A stretch of 64,000 nt of DNA, taken from contig NZ_PDJJ01000001.1 in assembly GCF_002563715.1 (NCBI RefSeq), positions 1,240,001 through 1,304,000 on the forward strand, given 5' to 3'. The notes under the pieces are model-generated. The model had not been told where the DNA came from and searched no databases. It saw only the letters and a list, made by a program, of their open reading frames with translations. Below are positions 7,786 through 17,743 of the stretch, one piece after another (the first letter of the stretch is position 1; every line of letters begins with the position of its first letter). A program made the position numbers and the translations under genes. The stretch comes from Isoptericola jiangsuensis (GTDB lineage Bacteria; Actinomycetota; Actinomycetes; Actinomycetales; Cellulomonadaceae).

Positions 7786-9306
7786 GTGCTCAAGTTCATC
7801 CTCCGACGGCTCGGCGTCTCCGTCCTCGTGCTGTGGCTCGCGTCGATCCTCATCTACTGGCTCGTCACGATCTCGGGCGACCCGCTGCAGGACCTGCGCG
7901 AGTCGAACGCCGAGAACAAGCAGCAGCTGATCCAGGCGCGCATCGACCTCATGCGGCTCGACGAGCCGTGGTGGGACCGGTACTGGGACTGGCTCAAGGG
8001 CGTCGGCGGATGCTTCACGGGCAGCTGCGACCTGGGCACGAGCATCAACGGCCAGAGCGTCCTCGACATGACCGCCCAGGCGGCCGGCTCCACGCTGCGC
8101 CTGGTCACGCTCGCCACGCTGCTGGCGATCGTGGTGGGCATCACGCTCGGCATCCTCACGGCCATCCGCCAGTACTCGGGCTTCGACTACACGGTGACGT
8201 TCCTGGCCTTCCTGTTCTTCTCGCTGCCGGTGTTCTGGGCGGCGGTGCTCCTCAAGGAGTACGGCGCGATCCGCTTCAACGACTGGATCGCCAGCGGCGA
8301 CATGGAACCACCCATGGTGCTGGGCATCGCGCTGATCCTCGCGGTCGTCGTCCCCGCCGTCCTGGGCGGCACGTGGAAGCGCCGCCTGGCCACCGGTGCC
8401 GGCGTGTTCGTGTTCGTCGCCGTCGTGCTCTACGTGCTCAACATCTTCGACTGGTACCGCAACCCGTTCTTCGGGATCGGCATGGTGCTGCTCACCTCGC
8501 TCGGTGCCGGCGTGCTGGTCACCGCGATCGTCGCGGGCTTCGGCAACCGGCGCGTCCTCTTCGGGGCGCTCACCACGGCGGTCGTCGGGACGCTCAGCTA
8601 CCTGGTGTTCGCGAACCTGCTGCTCGAGCCCAGCTCGTGGTGGGTCCTCATCGGCCTGTTCGTCGTCGCGGTCGCCGTGTCCGTCGCGATCGGCGCCGCC
8701 TGGGGCGGCTACGCCCGCCGCCAGGCGATGCTCGTCGCGGGCGTCACCGGCGTGCTCACCTCGCTCACGATCGTGTTCGACATCCTCGTGGCCAACTGGT
8801 CGAGCTTCCTGGGGCTCAAGTCGCGCCCGATCTCCACGATCGGGTCGCAGACCCCGAACTTCACGGGCGACTTCTGGGAGTCCGTGCTCGACACGGGCAT
8901 GCAGCTCCTGCTGCCGACCATCCTGCTGACCCTCATCTCCGTGGCGTCGTACTCCCGCTACACGCGGTCCTCGATGCTCGAGACGATGAACCAGGACTAC
9001 GTGCGCACCGCGCGGTCCAAGGGTCTGTCCGAGCGCGCCGTGGTCACCAAGCACGCCTTCCGCAACGCCCTGATCCCCATCACGACGATCGTCGCGTTCG
9101 ACTTCGCCGCCCTCATCGGTGGCGCGGTCATCACCGAGCGCGTCTTCGGCTGGAAGGGCATGGGTGCCATGTTCAGCGAGGCCCTCACCCACGTCGACCC
9201 CGCGCCCGTCATGGCGTTCTTCCTCGTCACCGGCACCGCCGCGATCGTCATGAACATGGTGGCGGACATCGCGTACGCGTTCCTCGACCCGCGGATCCGG
9301 CGGTGA
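7786..9306 (+). CDS. Peptide ABC transporter permease (DppB/OppB type) with large internal insertion
   Basis: The N-terminus (MLKFILRRLGVSVLVLWLASILIYWLV) and the C-terminal EAA region (SMLETMNQDYVRTARSKGL...KHAFRNALIPI, then WKGMGAMFSEAL) are DppB-like. The protein is about 506 residues against about 310-340 usually. The excess lies between the second/third membrane segments and the EAA loop, as roughly six extra hydrophobic segments (about residues 165-340). GTG 7786 has a GAGG 6 nt upstream; GTG 7771 and GTG 7747 are alternatives. It partners the permease at 9364 and the ATPase at 10365. Confidence 0.88.
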   Translation: MLKFILRRLGVSVLVLWLASILIYWLVTISGDPLQDLRESNAENKQQLIQARIDLMRLDEPWWDRYWDWLKGVGGCFTGSCDLGTSINGQSVLDMTAQAAGSTLRLVTLATLLAIVVGITLGILTAIRQYSGFDYTVTFLAFLFFSLPVFWAAVLLKEYGAIRFNDWIASGDMEPPMVLGIALILAVVVPAVLGGTWKRRLATGAGVFVFVAVVLYVLNIFDWYRNPFFGIGMVLLTSLGAGVLVTAIVAGFGNRRVLFGALTTAVVGTLSYLVFANLLLEPSSWWVLIGLFVVAVAVSVAIGAAWGGYARRQAMLVAGVTGVLTSLTIVFDILVANWSSFLGLKSRPISTIGSQTPNFTGDFWESVLDTGMQLLLPTILLTLISVASYSRYTRSSMLETMNQDYVRTARSKGLSERAVVTKHAFRNALIPITTIVAFDFAALIGGAVITERVFGWKGMGAMFSEALTHVDPAPVMAFFLVTGTAAIVMNMVADIAYAFLDPRIRR

Positions 9307-9363
9307 GCCCCGTGAGCCACCGCACCGTGAACCCCACGACCGACCGCACCGCCGGAGACCACC

Positions 9364-10365
9364 ATGAGTGACATCAGGAACAGCGACCCGCACGGGGAGG
9401 ACTACCAGCCCATCCCGTCCGTCGCCGGCACCGACGCCCAGGGCGGCGTCGGCGCGGGGCTCGACACGGCCCCGCTGCCCACCGAGGAGAAGTCCTACAG
9501 CCAGGGCCAGCTCGTGCGCCGCCGGTTCTTCCGGCACAAGGGCGCCATCACCGCCATGATCGTGCTGGCGGTCGTCATCGTCGTCGCCTTCACGTCGATC
9601 GGCATCGGCCCGATCCCCGGCTGGTGGGACAAGGACCCGTTCTCGCAGTACGACAAGATCGGCACCGGCGCCCCCACGTGGGCGCACCCGTTCGGGCAGG
9701 ACACGATCGGCAAGGACTACTTCGCCCTCGTCATGCTCGGCACCCAGAAGTCGATCATCATCGCCCTGGGCGTCGGCCTGCTGTCCACCGCGATCGGCAC
9801 CGTCATCGGCGCGCTCGCCGGCTTCTACCGCGGCGTCGTCGAGTCGCTGCTCATGCGCCTCACCGACCTGCTCATCGTCATCCCGCTGCTCGTCCTCGCC
9901 GCCGTCCTGGGCAAGATCGCGCAGCCGTGGGGCATCTGGGGTCTCACCCTGATGCTCGGCATCGTCACGTGGACGGGCCTGGCACGCCTCGTGCGCGGTG
10001 AGGTGCTCTCCCTGCGCGAGCGCGACTTCGTCGTCGCCGCGACCGCGGTCGGTACGGGCAACAGCCGGATCATCTTCAAGCACATCCTGCCGAACGCCAT
10101 CGGCACGATCATCGTGTCGGCCACGCTCGCGATCTCGTCGGCGATCCTGCTCGAGACCTCGCTGAGCTTCCTCGGGTTCGGCGTGCAGCCGCCCGACACC
10201 TCGCTGGGCCTGCTCATCTCGCAGTACCAGACGGCGTTCACGACGCGACCCTGGCTCTTCTGGTGGCCGGGTCTGATGATCCTCGCGATCGCGCTGAGCG
10301 TGAACTTCATCGGCGACGGGCTGCGCGACGCGTTCGACCCGCGGCAGAACAGGAGCAAGGGCTGA
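9364..10365 (+). CDS. Peptide ABC transporter permease (DppC/OppC type)
   Basis: This 333-residue protein has a hydrophilic N-terminal tail of about 50 residues, one membrane helix, a periplasmic stretch containing HPFGQDTIGKDYFALVMLGTQKS (the DppC hallmark HPLGTDxxGRD), and a BPD core. Its EAA loop reads RGEVLSLRERDFVVAATAVG...ILPNAIGTI. It forms the second half of the membrane channel. ATG 9364 has a GGAGA 4 nt upstream. The stop overlaps the ATG of the ATPase gene (TGATG), indicating translational coupling. Confidence 0.94.
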   Translation: MSDIRNSDPHGEDYQPIPSVAGTDAQGGVGAGLDTAPLPTEEKSYSQGQLVRRRFFRHKGAITAMIVLAVVIVVAFTSIGIGPIPGWWDKDPFSQYDKIGTGAPTWAHPFGQDTIGKDYFALVMLGTQKSIIIALGVGLLSTAIGTVIGALAGFYRGVVESLLMRLTDLLIVIPLLVLAAVLGKIAQPWGIWGLTLMLGIVTWTGLARLVRGEVLSLRERDFVVAATAVGTGNSRIIFKHILPNAIGTIIVSATLAISSAILLETSLSFLGFGVQPPDTSLGLLISQYQTAFTTRPWLFWWPGLMILAIALSVNFIGDGLRDAFDPRQNRSKG

Positions 10366-12188
10366 TGACCACCCTCGACCTCACCTCGGCCGAGCCCGCC
10401 ACCCCGGGCGACGCCGTCCTGGAGTTCACCGACCTCCGCGTCACGTTCGGCACCGAGTTCGGCGACGTCCACGCCGTCAAGGGCATCTCCCTGGAGGTGC
10501 ACCCCGGCGAGGTCGTGGCCCTCGTGGGCGAGTCGGGCTCCGGCAAGTCCGTCACCTCGACGACGGCCCTCGGCCTGCTGCCCGGCAACGCGCGGGTGTC
10601 CGGCTCGGTGCGCGTCGGCGACAAGATCGTCACGGAGCTCGACCCGGCGGCGCTGCGCAGGCTGCGCGGCAACGACGTGGCCATGGTGTTCCAGGAGCCG
10701 ATGACGGCGCTCAACCCCGTGCTGACCATCGGGGACCAGCTCACCGAGGCTCTGCAGCTCCACAACATCGCCTACGGAAAGCAGGCCACGGCCCGTGCCG
10801 CCGAGCTGCTGCGCATGGTCGGCATCCCCGAGCCGGAGCGCCGCCTCAAGCAGTACCCGCACGAGCTGTCCGGCGGTCAGCGTCAGCGCGTCGTCATCGC
10901 CATGGCGATCTCCTGCGACCCCAAGGTGATCATCGCCGACGAGCCGACCACGGCCCTCGACGTCACCGTGCAGGCCGACATCCTCGACCTGCTGCGGTCG
11001 CTGAAGGACAAGCTCGACACCGGCATCCTGCTCATCACCCACAACATGGGCGTGGTGGCGGACATGGCCGACCGCGTGGCCGTCATGTACAAGGGCGACC
11101 TCGTGGAGTCGGGCACCGCGGAGCAGGTGCTCACCGACCCGCAGCACGAGTACACCAAGCGGCTGCTGGCCGCGGTGCCGCACCTGGGCGAGGGTGGCGC
11201 GCAGGACGAGACCGCCGCGGTGGTCGAGCCCGCACCGGAGGCCGAGACCCCGGCCGCCACGGTGCCGGCGCTGAGCCTCGACAACCTCGTCATCGAGTAC
11301 CACCGGATGGGCAAGCCCGCGTTCCGCGCCGTCGACGACGTCTCGTTCTCCGTCCAGCCGGGCGAGATCGTCGGTCTCGTCGGCGAGTCCGGCTCGGGCA
11401 AGTCGACCATCGGCAAGTGCGCCCTCGGCCTCATCCCGGCCGTGTCGGGCGCCGTGCGGATCCTCGACCAGGACTACGCCAAGCTGAGCAAGAAGGACCT
11501 CAAGGCGCTGCGGCGCCGCATCGGCGTGGTGTTCCAGGACCCGGCGGCCTCGATCAACCCCCGGTTCCCGGTGGGCGAGGCCATCGCCGAGCCGCTGGTC
11601 GTGCACGACGTGGGCGACGCGAAGTCGCGGCAGCAGCGCGTCATGGAGCTCCTCGACGCCGTCGAGCTGCCCCGGTCGTTCTACAACCGCTACCCGCACG
11701 AGCTGTCCGGCGGGCAGCGCCAGCGCGTGTCGATCGCGCGGGCGCTCACCCTGGAGCCGGAGCTCCTGGTCGCCGACGAGCCGACGTCCGCGCTCGACGT
11801 GTCGGTGCAGGCCGCCGTGCTGGACATGTTCACCAGCCTCCAGCAGGAGTTCGGGTTCGCCTGCCTGTTCGTCAGCCACGACCTCGCGGTCATCGACATG
11901 CTGGCCCACCGGGTCGTCGTGCTGCAGAACGGCAAGATCGTCGAGCAGGGCTCGCGCGACGAGGTCCTGCGCCACCCGCGCGAGGACTACACGCGCCGTC
12001 TCCTGGCCGCGGCGCCCGTGCCGAACCCGGCCGAGCAGCGGCAGCGCCGCGAGGACCGGCACCGCCTGCTGGCGGAGCTCGGCGAGGAGATCGTCGAGCT
12101 GCACGTCGGCGAGGACCCCGCACCGCGGAAGACACCCGGCTCCGAGGGCGGCAGCGCGCTCGGCACGGGCGCGTCCCACGGCGGCTGA
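10365..12188 (+). CDS. Dipeptide/oligopeptide ABC transporter, fused double ATPase (DppD-DppF)
   Basis: This 607-residue fusion has two complete nucleotide-binding domains. The first has Walker A GESGSGKS at residues 55-62, signature LSGGQRQRVVIAMA, and Walker B VIIADEPTTALD. The second has Walker A at 340-347, signature LSGGQRQRVSIARAL, and Walker B LLVADEPTSALD. Each carries the C-terminal peptide-importer extension (ADMADRVAVMYKGDLVESG; DMLAHRVVVLQNGKIVEQG). A Pro/Glu-rich linker joins them at about 278-300. Fusion of D and F subunits is common in actinobacteria. It energises the two upstream permeases. ATG 10365 overlaps the preceding stop. Confidence 0.95.
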   Translation: MTTLDLTSAEPATPGDAVLEFTDLRVTFGTEFGDVHAVKGISLEVHPGEVVALVGESGSGKSVTSTTALGLLPGNARVSGSVRVGDKIVTELDPAALRRLRGNDVAMVFQEPMTALNPVLTIGDQLTEALQLHNIAYGKQATARAAELLRMVGIPEPERRLKQYPHELSGGQRQRVVIAMAISCDPKVIIADEPTTALDVTVQADILDLLRSLKDKLDTGILLITHNMGVVADMADRVAVMYKGDLVESGTAEQVLTDPQHEYTKRLLAAVPHLGEGGAQDETAAVVEPAPEAETPAATVPALSLDNLVIEYHRMGKPAFRAVDDVSFSVQPGEIVGLVGESGSGKSTIGKCALGLIPAVSGAVRILDQDYAKLSKKDLKALRRRIGVVFQDPAASINPRFPVGEAIAEPLVVHDVGDAKSRQQRVMELLDAVELPRSFYNRYPHELSGGQRQRVSIARALTLEPELLVADEPTSALDVSVQAAVLDMFTSLQQEFGFACLFVSHDLAVIDMLAHRVVVLQNGKIVEQGSRDEVLRHPREDYTRRLLAAAPVPNPAEQRQRREDRHRLLAELGEEIVELHVGEDPAPRKTPGSEGGSALGTGASHGG

Positions 12189-12190
12189 CG

Positions 12191-14995
12191 ATGCCGCTCG
12201 CGGTGCGGCGCGCCCTCGCCCGCCGCGGACTGCTGGGCCTGGTCGCCCTGCTCGTGGTCGCCGTCGCGGCCACGGGCGGGACGGCCGCCGGGACGTTCGT
12301 CGCGACGACGACGGCGTCCGCCCGGGCCGCGCTCGGCGGCCCCGACCCGGCGGGCCTCGTCGTCAGGACCCGGCTCGCCGCGGACCCCACGGCGCAGGAG
12401 GACCGGTTCCGCGCGACCGTGGACGACCTGTTCGCCGGTGCACCCGTGCAGGTGTCACGCGTCGAGTCGACCGCCGACGGGGACACCCCGTTCGTCACGT
12501 GGACCCTCGTCCCGGACGTCGGTGTGCTGCAGCCCGACGACCTCGCGGGCCTCGTCGCCGGCAGCATCGGCCTGCGCGACACGCTGCGGCGTGACGACGC
12601 CGTCGCGGTGCGGGGCGTCACCGTCACGGGCGACCTGGGGGAGCGGGCGGCGGTCGAGCACGCCGCGCTGGGGGCGGCCCGCGCCGTCGTCACCGTCCCG
12701 GCCCTGCTGCTGCTGCTCCTGAGCCTCGTCGCGCTGACGCAGGCGGGCCGGGTGCTCGCCGGGGCGCGGGAGCCCGAGGTCGAGCTGCTCGTGGCGCGCG
12801 GTGCCTCACCCCGGCGGCTCGTCGCGGGGGCCGCGGTCGAGGCCGTGGTCGTGGGCGGCGCCGCGGCCGTGGCGGGCGTCGCGCTGGCCGCTGCGCTCCT
12901 GACCGGGCGGGGACCGGGGACACCCGGGCCGGTCGCCGCGGCGGGAGCCGTCACCGCCGTCGCCGCCGTCGTGGTGCTCACGGCGGTCGCGGCCGCGCAG
13001 GCCCGCACGGTCGCGGCACGAGGCCCGGCCGACCGGTCGGGCCGGCTGCGGCAGGCCGCGACCGCGGGCACCGTCGTGGCCGTGGGGGTCGTCGCCGTGC
13101 TCGGCCTGCTGCGCCTGCGCACCCTGGGCTCCCCGGCCGTGACCGGCCCCGACGGCGTCACGGGGGACCCGCTGGCCGCGGCCGGTCCGGCCGTCGCCCT
13201 CGTCGCGCTCGGGACCGTCGTGCTGGCCGTGCTCGGTCCCGCGACCCGGGCGTGGGCGGCGCTGGCGGCGCGCGGCCGCGGACTGACCGGCGCCCTGGTG
13301 GCGCGTCGCACGGCTCGCGGTCTCCGGCTCGCGGTCGTGCCCGTCGTGCTGCTCGTGCTCGCCACCGGGTCGGCCGTCCTCGCGGGCGCGTACGGCGGCA
13401 CCGAGCAGGCCGCCCGGCAGGCCGCCGCCGTGCTGGCGGTGGGGACCGACGTGCGGGCCACCGTGCCCGGGGGCGCGACCGTCGACCCGTCCGCACCGCC
13501 CCCGGACACGTCCCGGTTCGCCGGGCTGCCCGGCGCGGCGGCCGCCGCCCCGGCGCTGACGGGCGCCGCCACCGTCCAGGGCGCGGAGGTGGGCGCCACC
13601 GCCCTGCCCGCCGACCTCGTCCCCGCCGTGGTGGTCGCGCCCGGCGCCGGCGCGCTCGCCGCGTCCCTGCGCGGCTCCGACGTGTTCGGCGGCGCGCCCG
13701 TCCTGCCCGACGACGCCACCGCCCTCGTGCTCGAGCTGTCCGGCACCGCGGCCCCCGTCCCGACCGGCGCGCCCCGCGCCCCGACCGGACCCGGCGCGCA
13801 GGACGGGCCGGACGTCGCCGTCACGCTGTGGCTCGGCGCCCCGGACGGCACCCTGACCGCGCTGGACGCGGGGACGGCCACGCCCGGACCCCGGACGACC
13901 CGCGTCACCCTCACGGTGGCGGGCACGGACATCGCCCCGGGCGCACGGCTCGCCGCCGTCGGGCTCGACGTGGCCGCCGTGACCACCCCCACCCGCCTCG
14001 ACCTCGCCGTGCGGTCGCTCACCGCCCGGACCCCGGCCGGGGACGTGCCCGTCGACCTCACGACCGGATGGACGTCCGTCGGCACCGTGCCCGCCGACGG
14101 CCCCGACGACGGCACGGCCGGGGAGCCGCGGCTCGCCGCGACCCTCGCACCGACCGCCCCGACCTGGGCCCGCCTCGTGGCCGTCGCCCCCGGGCAGGAC
14201 GGCGGCGCCCCCGACCCCGTCCCGGCCGTGGTCAGCGCCGCCGCGGCCGACCGCTGGGCCGCCGCACCCGGTGACACGGTCGAGATCACGTGGGCGGGGA
14301 CGCCCGTCCGGCTGGAGGTCGTCGGCACGGCCGACGCGATCCCCGGGCAGCGGCAGGCCGTCGGGGTCCTCGCCGACCTCGGCGCGCTGGACGCCGCCCT
14401 GCTGCGCACCACGCCCCGCCTGCCCCGCCCCGCCGAGGTGTGGGTCGCGGCCACCGACCCCGCGGCCGTCCCCGCGCTGGCCACCGCCGTCGGCGCCGAG
14501 GCGCACCGCCAGGGGGACGACCCCGGCACGGTGACCGTGACGACCACCGCCGACGCCCTCGGTGCGGACGCCGGGTCCCCCGTGGCCCGGGTCTTCCTCG
14601 TCGTGGCCGCCGGCGCCGTCGCGGTGGCGCTGCTGGGCCTCGCCGCCGTCGCCGTCACGACGACGGCGGGTCGTCGCGGGGACGTCGTCGTCCTGCGCGC
14701 GCTCGGTGTCGCACCGCGGGCCCAGGGCGCCGCCCGGGCGCTCGAGCTGGGGGTCGTCGCGCTCCTCGGCACGGCCGCCGGCCTGGCCGCGGGTGCCGGC
14801 GTCGCGGCGCTCGCCGTGCCCGGGCTCGTGGCCGGCGTCGTGCCGGGCGGCGGGGGACCGGTGGTGCTGCTCGCCGGTCCCGTCCTGGGAGCCGTCGGTG
14901 CCGCCGTCGCGGGTGCCGTCGCGGTCGCCGCCGGGGTCGCCGCCGTCGTCGCGGCGCAGGCGCGCGACACCGAGCACCGCCCGGAGGTGCGATGA
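12191..14995 (+). CDS. FtsX-like ABC permease (MacB/LolC type), large
   Basis: This 934-residue membrane protein begins with a hydrophobic segment (GLLGLVALLVVAVAATGG). A short extracellular part, a cluster of four to six membrane helices (about 155-400), and a large Pro/Thr/Ala-rich extracellular domain (about 410-780) follow. It ends with three helices containing TTAGRRGDVVVLRALGVAPRAQ, the FtsX/MacB-like RAxGxxxxQ motif. It starts 2 nt after the peptide ATPase gene and ends overlapping the next FtsX gene. With the two ATPases downstream it likely forms a MacB/LolCDE-type machine acting on envelope substrates. The substrate is unknown. Confidence 0.85.
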   Translation: MPLAVRRALARRGLLGLVALLVVAVAATGGTAAGTFVATTTASARAALGGPDPAGLVVRTRLAADPTAQEDRFRATVDDLFAGAPVQVSRVESTADGDTPFVTWTLVPDVGVLQPDDLAGLVAGSIGLRDTLRRDDAVAVRGVTVTGDLGERAAVEHAALGAARAVVTVPALLLLLLSLVALTQAGRVLAGAREPEVELLVARGASPRRLVAGAAVEAVVVGGAAAVAGVALAAALLTGRGPGTPGPVAAAGAVTAVAAVVVLTAVAAAQARTVAARGPADRSGRLRQAATAGTVVAVGVVAVLGLLRLRTLGSPAVTGPDGVTGDPLAAAGPAVALVALGTVVLAVLGPATRAWAALAARGRGLTGALVARRTARGLRLAVVPVVLLVLATGSAVLAGAYGGTEQAARQAAAVLAVGTDVRATVPGGATVDPSAPPPDTSRFAGLPGAAAAAPALTGAATVQGAEVGATALPADLVPAVVVAPGAGALAASLRGSDVFGGAPVLPDDATALVLELSGTAAPVPTGAPRAPTGPGAQDGPDVAVTLWLGAPDGTLTALDAGTATPGPRTTRVTLTVAGTDIAPGARLAAVGLDVAAVTTPTRLDLAVRSLTARTPAGDVPVDLTTGWTSVGTVPADGPDDGTAGEPRLAATLAPTAPTWARLVAVAPGQDGGAPDPVPAVVSAAAADRWAAAPGDTVEITWAGTPVRLEVVGTADAIPGQRQAVGVLADLGALDAALLRTTPRLPRPAEVWVAATDPAAVPALATAVGAEAHRQGDDPGTVTVTTTADALGADAGSPVARVFLVVAAGAVAVALLGLAAVAVTTTAGRRGDVVVLRALGVAPRAQGAARALELGVVALLGTAAGLAAGAGVAALAVPGLVAGVVPGGGGPVVLLAGPVLGAVGAAVAGAVAVAAGVAAVVAAQARDTEHRPEVR

Positions 14996-17730
14996 GCCTG
15001 CTGCTCCTGGTGACCCGGCACCTGTGCACCGCCGTGGCGGCGTCCCTCGCGCTCGGCGTCGTGGCGCTCCTCGCGGCCGCGACGGCGTCCGCCGTGCCGC
15101 GCGCCGTCGCGACGATGCACGCCGAGCAGCTCGCCCACGCCGTCGCGGCGACCTCCGCGGTCACGCGGGACGTCGTCTCGGTCGACACGGCCTTCCCGGG
15201 CTACGGGTCCGCGTTCGCGCCGTACCACGGCCTCGACCTGGGGGCAGGGGACGCCGAGGTGGACCCGCCGCAGCCCGACCTCGACGGCTACCTCGACGGG
15301 CTGCGCGCCCTCGCGGCCGCCCAGCCGCAACCGCTGGCGGGCGTCCTGGGGGAGCCCGACGTGCTCGTCGACTCCCCGCGCGTGCGCACCGCGCTCCTCG
15401 ACGGCAACGACGTCGCCGACCCGGGCGTGGTGCTGCGCGCCGGCGCGACGATCGACGACCAGGTCGACGTCGTGGCCGGGCGTCTGCCCCGTCCCACCCC
15501 CGTGCTCGCCGACCCGTCGGCGCTCCTGCCGGGGCCGGACGGCGTCGTGGACGTCGAGCCCGTCCCGGTCGAGGTCGCGATGTCGCAGGCCGCCGCCGAC
15601 GAGCTGGGGTGGACGGTCGGCTCCGTCCACCCCACCGACGACCCCCTGCTGCCTCCGCTGCGCCTCGTCGGCACCTGGGAGCCCCGCGACGCCACCGCCG
15701 ACCTCTGGCAGCACGGACCCCTCGCCGTGACCCCCGAGGTGCTGGTCGACCCCAACGTGGGTCGCATCGTCACCGCCGCGGTGCTGACCGACCCGGGCAC
15801 CCTCGCCGCCTGGGTGGACGGCCCGACCGCCCGCACCTGGTACGCCGTCGACGCGACCGGCGTGCCCGCCGCCGGGACCGCGGCGCTGCTCGCCCAGCTC
15901 CGCGGCTTCACGGCCACCACCTCGAGCGTCGTCGAGGGCGACACCGCCGTGCTGCGGCCGGCCTCCGGGCTGGTCGACGTCCTCGCCACCACGCTCGGGC
16001 AGCGCCGCGGCGTCGACGCCGTCGTCGCGGTCCTCGCCGTCGGACCGGCCGGCGCGCTCGTCGCGGTGCTCGCGCTCGCCGCCCGGCTCGTCGTCGACCA
16101 GCGGCGCCGCGCCCTCGCGCTGCTGCGCGCCCGCGGCGCCTCCGGGACCTGGGCACGGGCCGTCGTCGCGGTCGAGGGGCTGGTGGTCGGGCTGCCGGGC
16201 GCGGCCCTCGGGCTCGCCGCGGGACTGCTCGTGGTCCCGGGCGCGCCCGGCACCGGGCAGGTCCTGGCAGCGCTGGCCTGCGGGGCCGCCCCCGCCGTCG
16301 CGCTCGCCCTGTCCGCCGGACCCGCCGGTCTGCGCGAGCGCCGGCACGACCTCGGGGGGAGCCACCCCGCGCACGCCCGCGCCCGGCGATGGGGCGAGGC
16401 CGCCGTCGTGGCCGCGGCCGCGGCGACCACGTGGCTCGCCCTCGACCGGGGCGTCGTCAGCGGCGCGGTCGACGGCCGTGGCCTCGACCCGGTCGTCGTG
16501 GCCGCGCCGCTGCTCGTGTCCCTCGCCGCCGCGCTCCTCGCGGTCCGTGCCGTGCCCCCGGTGCTGCACGGCGTGGAGCGGGCCCTGGCCCGCCGGCGCG
16601 ACCTGGTCCCGTTCCTCGGCGCCGCCCGCGTGCGGCGGGACCCCGCCGGAGGGCTCGTGCCCGCCGTCGCGCTCGTCCTGGCGTTCGGCACCGCGTCGTC
16701 CGGCGTCGTGCTGGCCACCACCGTGCGCGACGCCGTCACCCACGAGGCGTGGGGCGAGGTCGGTGCGGACGTCCGCGTCGCCGGCCCCGCCGTCGACGAC
16801 GCGACGCGCGCCCGGCTCGACGCCGTGGACGGCGTGGCCGCCGTCGCCACGGTGCGCGACGCCGGCCGCCTGCTGCTCGGCGACACCCCGGTGACGCTCT
16901 ACGTCGCCTCCGGCGCCCTCGACCGCGTCCAGGCCGACGTGCCCGGCGCGCCCGAGGACCTCGACCGGCTCGGCACCGTCGACGGCACCCTGCCGGTCGT
17001 GGCCGCCGGCGACGTCGGCGCCGCCCGCACGCTCGCGGGCGCGGCCGGACCGGTGGGCGTCGACGTGGTCGACACCGTCGACCGACTCCCCGGTCTGCCG
17101 CCCACCACGGCCGCGCTGCTCGCCGACGCCGACGCCGCGGCGGCCCTGCTCGGCACCGGCGACGGGACGGCCCGCCTCGCGCTGTTCCAGCTCGACGACG
17201 ACGCCGACCGGGCCGCCGTCGAGGCCGCCGTCACCGACCTCCTGCCGACCGCCGTGGTGGACGACCCCCTCGCCGGCGAGGAGGCCCTCCTCGCCACGCC
17301 GTCCGCCGCCGGGCTGCGGACGGCGTTCGTCGTGGCCGTGGTCGCGTCCGGACTGCTCAGCGCGGCCGCCGTCGTGCTGGCGCTCGTCCTCGGGACACCT
17401 GCCCGGACCCGTCTGCTCGCCGTCCTGCGCACCCTCGGCCTGCCCCGGGGCGCCGAGCGCGGGCTCGTGCTGTGGGAGGTCGGGCCCTGGGTCGGCGCCG
17501 CCCTGGTCACCGGTGCGGTGCTCGCCGTCGCGGTGCCCGCGCTCGTCGTGGGCATGGTGGACCTCGCGCCGCTGACGGGCGCCGACGCCGCGCCGTCGCT
17601 CGTCGTCGACCCGTGGTGGCTCGCCGCCCTGGTGGCGGCCCTGCTCGCGGTGGTGGCGGCCGGCGCCTGGCTGGCGGGGCTGCCGGGACGACGGCGCACC
17701 GCGGACCACCTGCGCGGCGGGACGGACTGA
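14992..17730 (+). CDS. FtsX-like ABC permease, second copy
   Basis: This 912-residue protein has the same plan as its upstream neighbour: an N-terminal helix (AASLALGVVALLAAATASAVPRA), a long extracellular region, central helices with QRRRALALLRARGASGTWARAVVAVEGL (FtsX core motif), further helices, a second extracellular region, and C-terminal helices with RLLAVLRTLGLPRGAERGLVL. ATG 14992 overlaps the previous stop (ATGA) and GGAGG lies 5 nt upstream. The two permeases probably heterodimerise. They are similar in layout but not close copies, so any duplication is old. Confidence 0.85.
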   Translation: MSLLLLVTRHLCTAVAASLALGVVALLAAATASAVPRAVATMHAEQLAHAVAATSAVTRDVVSVDTAFPGYGSAFAPYHGLDLGAGDAEVDPPQPDLDGYLDGLRALAAAQPQPLAGVLGEPDVLVDSPRVRTALLDGNDVADPGVVLRAGATIDDQVDVVAGRLPRPTPVLADPSALLPGPDGVVDVEPVPVEVAMSQAAADELGWTVGSVHPTDDPLLPPLRLVGTWEPRDATADLWQHGPLAVTPEVLVDPNVGRIVTAAVLTDPGTLAAWVDGPTARTWYAVDATGVPAAGTAALLAQLRGFTATTSSVVEGDTAVLRPASGLVDVLATTLGQRRGVDAVVAVLAVGPAGALVAVLALAARLVVDQRRRALALLRARGASGTWARAVVAVEGLVVGLPGAALGLAAGLLVVPGAPGTGQVLAALACGAAPAVALALSAGPAGLRERRHDLGGSHPAHARARRWGEAAVVAAAAATTWLALDRGVVSGAVDGRGLDPVVVAAPLLVSLAAALLAVRAVPPVLHGVERALARRRDLVPFLGAARVRRDPAGGLVPAVALVLAFGTASSGVVLATTVRDAVTHEAWGEVGADVRVAGPAVDDATRARLDAVDGVAAVATVRDAGRLLLGDTPVTLYVASGALDRVQADVPGAPEDLDRLGTVDGTLPVVAAGDVGAARTLAGAAGPVGVDVVDTVDRLPGLPPTTAALLADADAAAALLGTGDGTARLALFQLDDDADRAAVEAAVTDLLPTAVVDDPLAGEEALLATPSAAGLRTAFVVAVVASGLLSAAAVVLALVLGTPARTRLLAVLRTLGLPRGAERGLVLWEVGPWVGAALVTGAVLAVAVPALVVGMVDLAPLTGADAAPSLVVDPWWLAALVAALLAVVAAGAWLAGLPGRRRTADHLRGGTD

Positions 17731-17743
17731 TCTTGGAGGATCG

